DNA of 64,000 bases, taken from Thermosipho melanesiensis BI429 (GTDB taxonomy: Bacteria; Thermotogota; Thermotogae; Thermotogales; Fervidobacteriaceae). This document shows positions 8,240-17,236 of this stretch, one piece after another; positions within the stretch are counted from its first letter, which is position 1; every line of letters starts with the position of its first letter. The notes below the pieces were generated by a model. It ran no database searches. It had not been told where the DNA came from and saw only the letters and a program-made list of their open reading frames with translations. A program made the position numbers and the translations under genes. Location: assembly GCF_000016905.1 (NCBI RefSeq), contig NC_009616.1, positions 1,851,239 through 1,915,238 of the forward strand, in the 5' to 3' direction.

Positions 8240-8930
8240 AAAAAAGTATACAGCAAATGGTAATTCCTTTATCTTGTTTGACATTACTGACACCTCATTA
8301 ACAAGTAATGAGAAAAAAGAATTAGTAATAAAAAAATGCCAAGATAGAGATGGTGCATTATTTGTAGAAACAAAAGATGGAATGTATTTCATGGAATACT
8401 ATAACAAAGACGGAAGCAAAGCGCCATTTTGTGGTAACGGAGCAAGAGCTTTTTTATTTTACCTAATCAAAGAGAAGAAAGCAAATGTGGATAAGTTTCT
8501 CACTGAAAGTGGAATAGTATCAGGAAAAATACTAAATGAAAAAATTTTAATAAAAATGCCTAATCCGTTGGTTGCCAGAAAGATTAATGTAGAAAATTTT
8601 TCAGGTTATCTATTAACGGTAGGTGTACCACATTTTGTGACATTTGTAGATGATATAGAACATATTGACGTTAAAAATATAGGCAAAAAAATCAGGAATA
8701 AACTGGACGCAAATGTAAACTTTGTTGAAAAAATTTCTAAAAATGAAATCAAAGTTCGTACATTTGAAAGAGGCGTGGAAGACGAAACATTATCATGTGG
8801 AAGTGGAGTAACAGCTTCAGCTATTGTATTGAATGAATCTAAAGTTAAGGTTCACACTAGAGGTGGAATATTGCATATCTATACATTAAATGATGGATTT
8901 TATTTAGAAGGAGATGTGGAAAATGTTTAG
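8232..8930 (+). CDS. dapF: Diaminopimelate epimerase
   Basis: Interconverts LL- and meso-diaminopimelate. Both catalytic cysteines are visible, in FCGNGARA and LSCGSGVTASA, each next to the expected glycine-rich turn; an N-terminal ANGNSFILFD segment binds substrate. At 232 residues it is shorter than the usual 270-280, mostly through compact loops, as with other enzymes in this operon. It overlaps asd upstream by 8 nt and dapA downstream by 8 nt, which implies coupled translation. Confidence 0.93.
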   Translation: MNEKKYTANGNSFILFDITDTSLTSNEKKELVIKKCQDRDGALFVETKDGMYFMEYYNKDGSKAPFCGNGARAFLFYLIKEKKANVDKFLTESGIVSGKILNEKILIKMPNPLVARKINVENFSGYLLTVGVPHFVTFVDDIEHIDVKNIGKKIRNKLDANVNFVEKISKNEIKVRTFERGVEDETLSCGSGVTASAIVLNESKVKVHTRGGILHIYTLNDGFYLEGDVENV

Positions 8931-9789
8931 CGGAATTGGAACTGCTATTATAACACCATTTAAAAATGGTGAAATTGATTATCATGCTCTTAAAAATTTT
9001 CTTGAAACCCAAAGAATGGTTGACGCAATAATACTTTTAGGTACTACTGGTGAAGCTCCAAATATTTCAATTGAAGAAAGAGATAAACTAATTCCTTTTG
9101 TAAGAGAATACTTTCCTGATAAACCTTTAATTGTTGGTGTGGGAACAAATAGTTCACATCATACAATGGAACTAGTTAAAAATGCAGAAAAAAACAAAGC
9201 AGATGCACTACTTGTAGTAACGCCATATTATAACAAACCTACCCAAATTGGATTGTATCATTACTACAAATATATATCTGAACATACAGATTTAGAAATA
9301 ATAATTTACAACGTTCCTGGAAGAACAGGAGTTAATATTGCTCCTGAAACTGTCTATAAACTTGCTTCCGATTGTAAAAATATTACCGCATTAAAAGAAG
9401 CAAATTCTTCTTTTGATCAAATAAACAAAGTTTTGCATTTAAAACCTGAAACATTTAAAGTTTTTTCTGGAAATGATGATATCTCATTCCAATTTCTTGC
9501 AAGTGGAGGTAACGGAGTAATTTCTGTGGCCTCAAATGTAATTCCAAATCAAATGGTTGAAATGTATAAAAATATAATATCAGGAAATATTTCAAATGCT
9601 AGAAAAATTTTTTATACATACTATCCACTATTTAAGGCTTTGTTTATTGAAACCAATCCAATACCAGTTAAACAGGCTTTAAACATTATGGGATTAATTG
9701 AAAACGAATTAAGATTGCCGTTATATCCTGCAAACAAAGAAACTAAAAACATTTTAGAAAAAATTCTAAAGGAGTGTAAGATAATATGA
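8923..9789 (+). CDS. dapA: 4-hydroxy-tetrahydrodipicolinate synthase
   Basis: Condenses pyruvate with aspartate semialdehyde. LGTTGEAP binds the pyruvate carboxylate, [10 protein letters not shown] contains the catalytic tyrosine, and ALKEANSS carries the Schiff-base lysine. At 288 residues it has typical length. An ATG at 8914 abuts the GGAG Shine-Dalgarno with no spacing, so the ATG at 8923 (9-nt spacing, [13 protein letters not shown]) is preferred. It overlaps dapF and ends in an ATGA overlap with dapB. Confidence 0.95.
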
Positions 9790-10439
9790 AATTTGGCGTA
9801 ATAGGATACAAAGGAAAAATGGGCAAACTAATTACTAAAACTTTTTCAAACAGAGGACATAATTGTGTACTTTTTGTTGACAAAGATGAAATAGAACAAA
9901 TAGATATCCCAGAAGTCATAGTTGATTTTTCTTTAAAAGATGCGTTAGATAAAACAATAAATCTTTGCAAGAAAAACAAATCAAATCTCGTTATTGGTAC
10001 AACAGGATTTTCAAATGAAGATTTAGAAAAGTTACAAAAACTTTCAAAAGAAGTTGCTTTAATCCAATCATATAATTTCTCACTTGGAGTAAATATTATT
10101 GTTGAAATACTAAACAAGTTAAACAATATTTTAAAGGATTGGGATTGTGAAATTTTCGAAATACACCATTCTCAAAAAAAAGATAAACCATCAGGAACTG
10201 CTCTTATGTTTAAAGACGCACTAAAAAAAGAAGTAAATATCAATTCATCAAGACTTGGTGGAATCCCAGGTGACCATACTATTTTTTTTGCAAATCAGGG
10301 TGAATTAATCTCAATTTCACACCGTACAATTTCACGTGAAGTTTTTGCATTAGGTGCATTAAAAGCTGCAGAATGGATTTTAAATAAAAAAAATGGTTTT
10401 TACACATTCAAAGATATACTTAAGGAGGAGTTAGAATGA
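9786..10439 (+). CDS. dapB: 4-hydroxy-tetrahydrodipicolinate reductase
   Basis: Reduces hydroxy-tetrahydrodipicolinate with NAD(P)[14 protein letters not shown] is the dinucleotide-binding turn, and [16 protein letters not shown] is the substrate and catalytic signature with the HH pair and the KPSGTA loop. At 217 residues it is a short, Thermotogae-like version with a trimmed N-terminal domain. ATGA overlaps on both sides (with dapA and dapH) point to strict co-translation. Confidence 0.93.
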
Positions 10440-11131
10440 ATACTCAGGAAATTATAAACTTAATAGCAAATTCCAAAAAAAGGACAATTGCAAAGGCATA
10501 TGTTTCGGGGAATCTTAAAAACATCAAACTTGAAAATGTTGAGTTTGTCGGCAATGAATTATTTGGTGTTCTATTTGGTGACTTAAAAGATATAGAAAAT
10601 ACAATAAATAAAAATGATATCAAAAACTACAAAATAGAAATTCTTGCTAAAAATTCCGCCATTCCACTTGCTGATATAAAAAAATATAATGCACGCATCG
10701 AACCAGGTGCAATAATTCGCGATATGGTTGAAATTGGCGATGGTGCTGTAATCATGATGGGTGCAGTTATAAACATTGGTGCAGTAATTGGTGAAAAAAC
10801 AATGATCGATATGAATACAGTCATTGGTGGTAGGGCAATTATTGGGAAAAATTGTCATATTGGTGCAGGTTCTGTAATTGCAGGCGTCATAGAACCACCT
10901 AGTGCAAAACCTGTAATGATAAAAGATAACGTAATGGTTGGTGCAAATGCCGTTATTTTGGAAGGCGTAGAAATTGGGGAACATAGTGTAATTGCAGCAG
11001 GTGCTGTTGTTATAGAAGATATCCCACCATACTCAGTTGTTGCAGGTGTTCCCGCAAAAGTTATTAAAAAAGTAGATAAAAAAACGGAATCAAAAACCCA
11101 GATAATTGATAGCTTAAGAAATTTAAAATAA
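10436..11131 (+). CDS. dapH: Tetrahydrodipicolinate N-acetyltransferase
   Basis: Acetyl-CoA-dependent acylation of tetrahydrodipicolinate, committing the operon to the N-acetyl branch of the diaminopimelate pathway. An N-terminal DapH_N domain of about 80 residues ([20 protein letters not shown]) is followed by a left-handed beta-helix of hexapeptide repeats ([20 protein letters not shown] onward) with [13 protein letters not shown] and the terminal [12 protein letters not shown]. This layout matches Bacillus DapH rather than the succinyl enzyme DapD. It is 231 residues long and overlaps dapB by 4 nt. Confidence 0.93.
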
Positions 11132-11145
11132 TTAGAGGTGATTTA

Positions 11146-12345
11146 ATGATTGTAGTTCAAAAATATGGAGGATCATCTTTAGCAGACACTAAAAAAATTT
11201 TAAATGTTTCTAAGAAAATTAAAAAAAGAATTGAAAATGGTGATAAATTAGTAGTTATAGTATCAGCAATGGGAAAAACTACAGACAATCTCATTAACCT
11301 TGCAAAATCTTTAAGTAATAATCCACCACTTAGAGAAATGGATATGCTTTTAACAACTGGTGAACAAATTTCCGTTGCACTACTTTCAATCGCTTTAAAT
11401 GAAATGGGAATAAAATCAAAATCATTTAACGCATTTCAATTAAATATTAGAACAACAGAGCAACATACAAAAGCACGAATTAAAGATATAGATAAACAAA
11501 AGATACTGGAAGAACTCAAAGAAAATTCAGTGATAATTGTTACTGGTTTTCAGGGAATATCAGACAAGGGAGATTTAACTACTCTTGGAAGAGGTGGTTC
11601 GGATACAAGTGCAGTAGCTGTTGCAGCAAAACTGGGAGTAAATTGTGAAATATATAGTGATGTGGATGGAATTTACGCATGCGATCCAAAAATAATTAAA
11701 GGTGCAAAAAAGATTGAATTTATAACATACGATGATGCACTTGAATTATCATCTCTAGGTGCAAAAGTATTACACTCAAGAGCAGTTGAATTAGCAAAAA
11801 AGTATAAAGTAAAAATTTACTGTGCTTCTTCATTTGTCGATAAGGAGGGAACTTGGGTGGTTGAAAAAATACCAGAATGGTTAGAACAGCCTGTTGTCAC
11901 AGGTACAACAATCGAAAATGATCAAACAAAAATAACAATTAACGAATTACCAAAAAACGAAATGTTATTGGAAAGCATATTTGAAGAACTTAGCAAGAAA
12001 AATATTAACATTGATATGATATCAATGTATTCAGATTACAATCATTTTCACCTATCTTTTACAGTATTAAACGCACTAAAAGATCATATTATCGACATAA
12101 TAAAAAGCATTAATAGTTCTTTAAATGTCACATATCAAGGACCTTTTGATAAAGTATCAGTAGTCGGTGTTGGAATGAAATCAAGCACTGGAGTTGCCGC
12201 TAGATTTTTCAAAACAATTGCCAATTTAGGTATTAAACCTGAGGTAGTAACCACATCAGAAATTAAAATTTCAGTACTAGTACCCAAAAATATTTCAAAG
12301 AAACTTTTAAAAAATTTAGCAGATGAATTCAACCTAAGGAGGTAA
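11146..12345 (+). CDS. lysC: Aspartokinase
   Basis: Phosphorylates aspartate, the entry step to the pathway. The N-terminal kinase domain opens with VVQKYGGSSLADTKKI and contains TTLGRGGSDTSAVAVA and SDVDGIYACDP. The C-terminal third carries tandem ACT domains (VSVVGVGMKSSTGVAARFFK), which normally sense lysine or threonine. At 399 residues it has normal length. It follows dapH by 14 bp. Placing the first enzyme near the end of the operon matches the Thermotoga order. Feedback control by lysine is inferred from the ACT domains. Confidence 0.95.
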   Translation: MIVVQKYGGSSLADTKKILNVSKKIKKRIENGDKLVVIVSAMGKTTDNLINLAKSLSNNPPLREMDMLLTTGEQISVALLSIALNEMGIKSKSFNAFQLNIRTTEQHTKARIKDIDKQKILEELKENSVIIVTGFQGISDKGDLTTLGRGGSDTSAVAVAAKLGVNCEIYSDVDGIYACDPKIIKGAKKIEFITYDDALELSSLGAKVLHSRAVELAKKYKVKIYCASSFVDKEGTWVVEKIPEWLEQPVVTGTTIENDQTKITINELPKNEMLLESIFEELSKKNINIDMISMYSDYNHFHLSFTVLNALKDHIIDIIKSINSSLNVTYQGPFDKVSVVGVGMKSSTGVAARFFKTIANLGIKPEVVTTSEIKISVLVPKNISKKLLKNLADEFNLRR

Positions 12346-12349
12346 AAAA

Positions 12350-13486
12350 ATGTTTATTTCAGGTACATATAAAAGATTTTCCATAAGTATTAGAAACGCA
12401 AAAGGCATATGGGTCTATGATAAAAATGGAAAAAAATACTTAGATACCTTTTCTGGTATTGGAGTAAATATTTTTGGACATTGTGATAAAGATATAACCT
12501 CTGCAATTATTGAAAAAGCAAAAAGATTTACTCATATTTCAAACTTTTTTTTGGACGAAGACGCTTCAATTATCGCAGAAAAACTGGTAAAAAAAACAAA
12601 TAAAGAAGGTAAAGTTTATTTTTCAAACTCAGGAACAGAGGCAAATGAAGCTGCATTAAAAACCATTAAAAAATACAAAAATGGTATTATTGTTTCTTTT
12701 ACTGGAAATTTTCATGGAAGAACAATAGGTTCTTTATCCATAACAGGTTTTGAAAATTTAAGAGAACCTTTTCTTCCTTTATTGGATAACATCGTTTTTT
12801 TAAGATACAACGACATTGAAATGTTTAAAAATTTCTTCAAAGAAAACGGAGAAAATGTTTCAGCTGTATTTGTGGAAAGTGTAAGAGGTAGCGGAGGACT
12901 AGATAAATTAGATATTGAGTTTGCAAATTTAATAATGGAATATAAACATAAGTACGGTTTTATATTAGTAGCTGATGAAGTACAATCCGGATTGGGAAGA
13001 ACTGGGAAATTCTTTGCTTATCAACATTTTAATTTAGAACCTGATATAGTTACCACGGCAAAAGCATTGGGGGGTGGAATTCCACTAGGTGCAACTATAT
13101 TTATAGGAAAATTGCAAAATATCTTTTCATTAGGAGATCATGGCTCAACTTTTGCACCAAATCCACTTGCACTTTCTGCAAGTAAAGTAGTACTTAATAA
13201 GATTGATAAAAATCTACTCGATGAAGTTACAAAAAAGGGGATATATCTAAAGGACAATTTACTTTCAATAGACAATCCAAAAATTTTAGAAGTCAAAGGC
13301 TTAGGTTTGATGATTGGTATAAAAGTAGATACAAATAAAGATATCACAAAAATAGCTCTTAAAGAAGAAATCCTATTAAATGTTGTTAAAAAAAATGTAA
13401 TTAGACTTCTTCCTCCACTAAATATTTCTTATCAAGAAATAAATTTATTAGTTTCAAAATTAAAGAGTATTTTGGAAAAGATATAA
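12350..13486 (+). CDS. Class III aminotransferase (probable N-acetyl-LL-DAP or acetylornithine aminotransferase)
   Basis: A PLP fold-type I, class III transaminase of 378 residues, closest to ArgD. SNSGTEANEAALK binds the cofactor phosphate, ADEVQSGLGRTGKFFAYQ carries the cofactor aspartate, and TTAKALGGGIPLGA contains the Schiff-base lysine. It starts 5 bp after lysC, with AAGGAGG inside the lysC end. Its place directly behind dapH makes N-acetyl-2-amino-6-ketopimelate a likely substrate; ArgD-type enzymes often accept both that and acetylornithine. No arginine gene is nearby. Substrate choice is inference. Confidence 0.85.
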   Translation: MFISGTYKRFSISIRNAKGIWVYDKNGKKYLDTFSGIGVNIFGHCDKDITSAIIEKAKRFTHISNFFLDEDASIIAEKLVKKTNKEGKVYFSNSGTEANEAALKTIKKYKNGIIVSFTGNFHGRTIGSLSITGFENLREPFLPLLDNIVFLRYNDIEMFKNFFKENGENVSAVFVESVRGSGGLDKLDIEFANLIMEYKHKYGFILVADEVQSGLGRTGKFFAYQHFNLEPDIVTTAKALGGGIPLGATIFIGKLQNIFSLGDHGSTFAPNPLALSASKVVLNKIDKNLLDEVTKKGIYLKDNLLSIDNPKILEVKGLGLMIGIKVDTNKDITKIALKEEILLNVVKKNVIRLLPPLNISYQEINLLVSKLKSILEKI

Positions 13487-13506
13487 TTCCATACGTGGAG
13501 TTATAT
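13481..13506 (+). terminator. Hairpin at the end of the lysine operon
   Basis: ATATAATTCCA (13481-13491) pairs with TGGAGTTATAT (13496-13506) around TACG; one pair is a mismatch or wobble. It overlaps the aminotransferase stop. No clear T-run follows, so termination is plausible but not certain. Confidence 0.5.
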
Positions 13507-14100
13507 CTCTCCAACATCTTTTAAAAAATGCAACAAAAAACCTTTAATAACAGATGAACTAAAACTAATAATAGATAACACTTCGGATTTTAAAAGATAA
13601 AAATTGCTTTCATTACTTTTCATATCCTCAATTGTAATTCTATTTAAAAGTTTGTCTTTTCCAAATATTCTTTTTACTTCCCCATGAATTGTCTCAAATT
13701 TTTTCAAAGAATATTCCATTACTTTGTTTACATACTCTTCGTAAGAATCAAAAATACAGGCTTAGACTTTAAAATAACATATTTTATTACACCATTAGAA
13801 TAATACATAAGGTAAGCAAGAAAATCATCCAAAAATAAATGTGTGTTTCCCAATACTAAATTCATTTGCTTAGAAAATATCGTGACAAAAAGTTCACCAA
13901 AATTGCCAGGAACTATATGATAAGGTTGAGAAAGATCTTCTATATAATGTAAGGCTCTTGCTAAAAATCTATAACCACAATATCTATCACCTTTTCCGAA
14001 TGCTTTTTTGACATTTCAACAAAATACAAAAATGATTTATCACCTTAGAAAAAATTTAAAAATCCTATTTTGTATTTCATATATCTAACACCCTGGTTAT
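13501..14100 (-). pseudogene. Decayed zinc-dependent phospholipase C / P1-nuclease-like gene
   Basis: The minus strand encodes fragments of one protein in shifting frames. Near 13890-13970 is RALHYIEDLSQPYHIVPG, the HY(I/L)xDxxQPxH signature of zinc-dependent phospholipase C and S1/P1-nuclease-like proteins. Upstream, a run of A residues (ATGTCAAAAAAGC in coding sense) breaks the frame between FVEMSK and KAFGKGDRYCG, and a TAA sits before GDKSFLYF. Downstream the frame shifts again before FDSYEEYVNKVMEYSLKKF; the last 72 codons (13719-13501) form the only intact piece. At least two frameshifts and one stop mark it as dead. The family call rests on the one motif. Confidence 0.7.
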
Positions 14101-14157
14101 TCCCTTTTAGAAACTAGAAGGGATCTAATTCTAAATAATACCCCTTTGGTATTATTT
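14101..14157. repeat. Two adjacent intergenic hairpins
   Basis: The first pairs TCCCTT-TAG (14101-14110) with CTA-AAGGGA (14114-14123) around AAA. The second is a perfect 10-bp stem, AAATAATACC (14133-14142) with GGTATTATTT (14148-14157). The second could terminate transcription on either strand (AT-rich flank); their role is unknown. Confidence 0.5.
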
Positions 14158-14641
14158 TAACATAGAATTTTATAAAAATTTATTCTATAAATTCATTATT
14201 TGTATTTCTTTAGAAATAAAAACTTCTACAATAATTATCCGCCAAATTGGTAAAGGAAAATTATATGTTATAATTTTCACAGAATATTTTAGTAAAATCT
14301 TTATTAAATTTGCAAAAAACCTCTCAATTCAACACCTTCAAAATAATCCAGATAGAAAAAACAAAAAACTTCTTACAAAAAATGATTTTAATCATATTTA
14401 AAATCACTGTCTTAATAAATAATAAAGCTTTTACAAAAATATAAGGAAACTTGTACATGAATTCTCAAAAATTGCCATCATCTGAAAAGTCAATTCTTTT
14501 TTCAATAAAAACAAAAATACATTAACTTTTGCTTCAAAGTAACTATAATATATAGTTAAAGAATAATTTTATTAATCTCTCTTTCTATAACTATGTTATA
14601 CTTATTACAGCAAACAAAACTTCATTTTTGGGGGAATTAAA
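14158..14641 (+). other. 480-bp AT-rich gap with promoter-like and operator-like sequences, no ORF
   Basis: No coding frame was found. A promoter-like set, TTGGTA (14247-14252), 16 nt and TATAAT (14269-14274) with TG before it, points right with no gene behind it for 370 bp. A 9-bp perfect inverted repeat, TGATTTTAA/TTAAAATCA, lies at 14383-14406. TAACTATA-ATA-TATAGTTA (14540-14558) looks like an operator. It lies about 40-60 bp upstream of an extended -10, TGTTATACT (14594-14602), which is the probable degT promoter and has no good -35. Confidence 0.45.
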
Positions 14642-15757
14642 ATGAAAATTCCACTTTCAAATGCGTTATTAGACGAAAAAGATATATATGAAGTTCTAAA
14701 GGTACTAAAATCAAAGAGACTTGCACTTGGACCATACATGAAAAAATTTGAAGAAATGGTAAAAAATTATGTAGATACAAAATATGCAGTAGCAGTAAGT
14801 AGCGGCACAGCTGCTCTTCATCTTATACTTAAATCACTGGATTTTGGCGAAAATGATATATTATTAACCTCTTCTTTTACATTTATCTCATCTGCAAACG
14901 TTGCTTTGTATGAAAAAGGAAATGTACATTTTGTTGATATTGAACCTGACACATTGAATGTTTCACTAAATGCCTTGGAAGAGGAGATAATAAAAACAAA
15001 AAAGAAAAACTCAAGATTATTTTTCATGGGAGTAGATATCTTTGGCCATCCTCTTGATTGGGATAAAATATTAGATATTTGTCAAAAATATAGTGTAGAA
15101 ATAATCGAAGACTCATGTGAAGCACTGGGTAGTGAATATAAAGGAAAAAAATGTGGTACTTTCGGTCAAGCAGGTGCTTTTGCATTTTATCCCAACAAAC
15201 AAATTACAACGGGTGAAGGTGGGATAATTGTAACCAACAACGAAAAAATATATCAAATTACAAAAGCTATGAGAAATCAAGGAAGAACTTCATCAAAATG
15301 GTTATCACATGAGGTAATTGGTTACAACTATAGAATTGATGAAATGTCATCTGCTTTGGGGTATTCTCAGATGAAAAAGATTGATAAAATAATAGAAATG
15401 AGAAATAAAGCCGCAAAAAATTATGAAAAATTACTAACATTTTTGGAAATTCCAGTTATAAAAAGCTATGTTACAAAAATGTCTTGGTTTGTATATGTTG
15501 TTAAATTACCAAAAGGTACTGATATAAATAAAGTAATAGATTACATGGCAAAAAACGAAATTGAAACAAGAAATTACTTTGCCCCAATTCACTTGCAACC
15601 AGTATATAAAAAATTGGGTTGGAAAGAAGGAATGTTACCAATTACAGAAGAAATTTCTAAACGAACTCTTGCCATACCATTTTACTCTGAAATAACATTT
15701 GAAGAGCAGGAAAAAGTTGCGTTTTATCTAAAAAAAGCCTTAGAGTTATTTTCCTAA
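14642..15757 (+). CDS. DegT/DnrJ/EryC1/StrS-family aminotransferase
   Basis: A PLP-dependent sugar-aminotransferase-type protein of 371 residues. AVSSGTAALHLIL binds the cofactor phosphate, EDSCEALGSEYKG contains the cofactor aspartate region, and AFYPNKQITTGEGG carries the internal-aldimine lysine. Family members usually transaminate keto-sugars for surface polysaccharides. No glycosyltransferase or nucleotide-sugar gene lies nearby, so the substrate cannot be told from context. The ATG follows a GGGGGAA site. It begins the long plus-strand run and is followed by lnt after 12 bp. Confidence 0.88.
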   Translation: MKIPLSNALLDEKDIYEVLKVLKSKRLALGPYMKKFEEMVKNYVDTKYAVAVSSGTAALHLILKSLDFGENDILLTSSFTFISSANVALYEKGNVHFVDIEPDTLNVSLNALEEEIIKTKKKNSRLFFMGVDIFGHPLDWDKILDICQKYSVEIIEDSCEALGSEYKGKKCGTFGQAGAFAFYPNKQITTGEGGIIVTNNEKIYQITKAMRNQGRTSSKWLSHEVIGYNYRIDEMSSALGYSQMKKIDKIIEMRNKAAKNYEKLLTFLEIPVIKSYVTKMSWFVYVVKLPKGTDINKVIDYMAKNEIETRNYFAPIHLQPVYKKLGWKEGMLPITEEISKRTLAIPFYSEITFEEQEKVAFYLKKALELFS

Positions 15758-15769
15758 GGAGGAATCAAA

Positions 15770-17236
15770 GTGATTTTTATTGTAATTTCAGCTATTTTAA
15801 CATCATTATCAATGCCAGGGTTTTTGTGGGGCGGTTTGATTTGGTTTTCACTAATACTATTCTTTAAAGGATTAGAAAACAAAAGGTTTACTTTTATTTA
15901 TTCCTTTTTATTTCATTTTATTTTATACTTTATCTCACTTTACTGGGTCATTCCTGTTTTGACATCAAACCTTCCGGATTTCTTTGGAAGATTTTCGCCC
16001 TTTACAGGATTCTTAGTTTTCCTTTTGTTGTGTACAATTGAAGCACTACCTTTTACAGTATTTGGTATATTTTATGGTTATTTTATTGACAAAATCAAAG
16101 GTTTTTTACCAAAAGCTTTTTTTGTATCATCCATATACTCAATTATAGAATTTCTTAGAGGAATTGGAGAAATGGGATTTACTGGCATTAGACTTTCAGA
16201 TGCTTTATACAAGGAAGTTGGTATAATTCAGATTGTATCACTTGTTGGAACAATTGGTTTAACTTTTTTAGTGGTATTTGTAAATTTTACACTTTACTAT
16301 AAAAAAATTTCTATTTCTAAGATTATAATAACCCTATCCATGATTTATCTTTTTAATTGGCTCATTATTTCCGTTCTTCCAACAAATTCTGCAAACACAC
16401 CTTTGGTTATTGTACAGACAAACATGGAACAAAAAGTAAAATATTCAAAAGATGAAACAGAAATTCTCAATTATTTTACAAATATCTTGACCAGTAACAC
16501 ACCAAATTACTTACACATATTTCCCGAAGCAGTTTTTCCCGACAAAGATATAAGAAACTCGTATATAGAAGAAAAAATAAAAATGTTAAGCATTAAAAAA
16601 CCGATAATCCTAGGTTTTCCAACTTTTAATGATAATTCAAAAAACAGTGCAGCAGTTTATGCAAATGGAATGTACATTGGAAAATATGACAAAATAAAAC
16701 TTTTCCCATTTGTAGAATTTTTACCATACGAAAAAATTTTTAAAAAGTTCCAATTTCTAAAAGGCATATCTTACTTTTCAAAAGGAACAGATTTTAAAGT
16801 TTTTAAGATTAATGACTATCCGGATTTCGGTATTCAAATATGTTTTGAAAGCTATTTTTCAGAAATTTCAAGAAAACTTTCTAAAAATGGTGCCAAATTC
16901 CTTATAATCATTTCTAATGACGGCTGGTACAAATTTACAACGGCACATATCCAACATTTTTCAAAATCAATATTTAGAGCAATCGAAAATAGAAGATATG
17001 TTGTTCAAGTATCAAATACTGGAATAAGTGGCGTAATTGATAAATATGGAAGAATTGTCAAAATCTTCCCTCCAATGGTTGAAAAATATGGAATATTTAA
17101 CGTACAACCAAATACCGAAAAAACAGTTTACCAAAGATTTGGTGACTGGTTTGTTATTGTTTTGATACTAAATGCAATTTTTATCCCTCTAATATATAGA
17201 AAAAGAAAAAATAAACTAAAAGGAGGAAAAATATGA
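15770..17236 (+). CDS. lnt: Apolipoprotein N-acyltransferase
   Basis: Adds the third acyl chain to lipoproteins at the outer face of the inner membrane. The N-terminal 200 residues hold about six membrane segments. A nitrilase domain follows, with the catalytic glutamate in FPEAVFPD, the lysine in GKYDKIKLFPFVEFLPYE and the cysteine in GIQICFES. One C-terminal membrane helix follows (FVIVLILNAIFIPLIY). At 488 residues it has normal length. The start is GTG after TAAGGAGG. Its last codon overlaps pncB by ATGA. Presence of Lnt fits an envelope with an outer membrane (toga). Confidence 0.93.
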   Translation: MIFIVISAILTSLSMPGFLWGGLIWFSLILFFKGLENKRFTFIYSFLFHFILYFISLYWVIPVLTSNLPDFFGRFSPFTGFLVFLLLCTIEALPFTVFGIFYGYFIDKIKGFLPKAFFVSSIYSIIEFLRGIGEMGFTGIRLSDALYKEVGIIQIVSLVGTIGLTFLVVFVNFTLYYKKISISKIIITLSMIYLFNWLIISVLPTNSANTPLVIVQTNMEQKVKYSKDETEILNYFTNILTSNTPNYLHIFPEAVFPDKDIRNSYIEEKIKMLSIKKPIILGFPTFNDNSKNSAAVYANGMYIGKYDKIKLFPFVEFLPYEKIFKKFQFLKGISYFSKGTDFKVFKINDYPDFGIQICFESYFSEISRKLSKNGAKFLIIISNDGWYKFTTAHIQHFSKSIFRAIENRRYVVQVSNTGISGVIDKYGRIVKIFPPMVEKYGIFNVQPNTEKTVYQRFGDWFVIVLILNAIFIPLIYRKRKNKLKGGKI

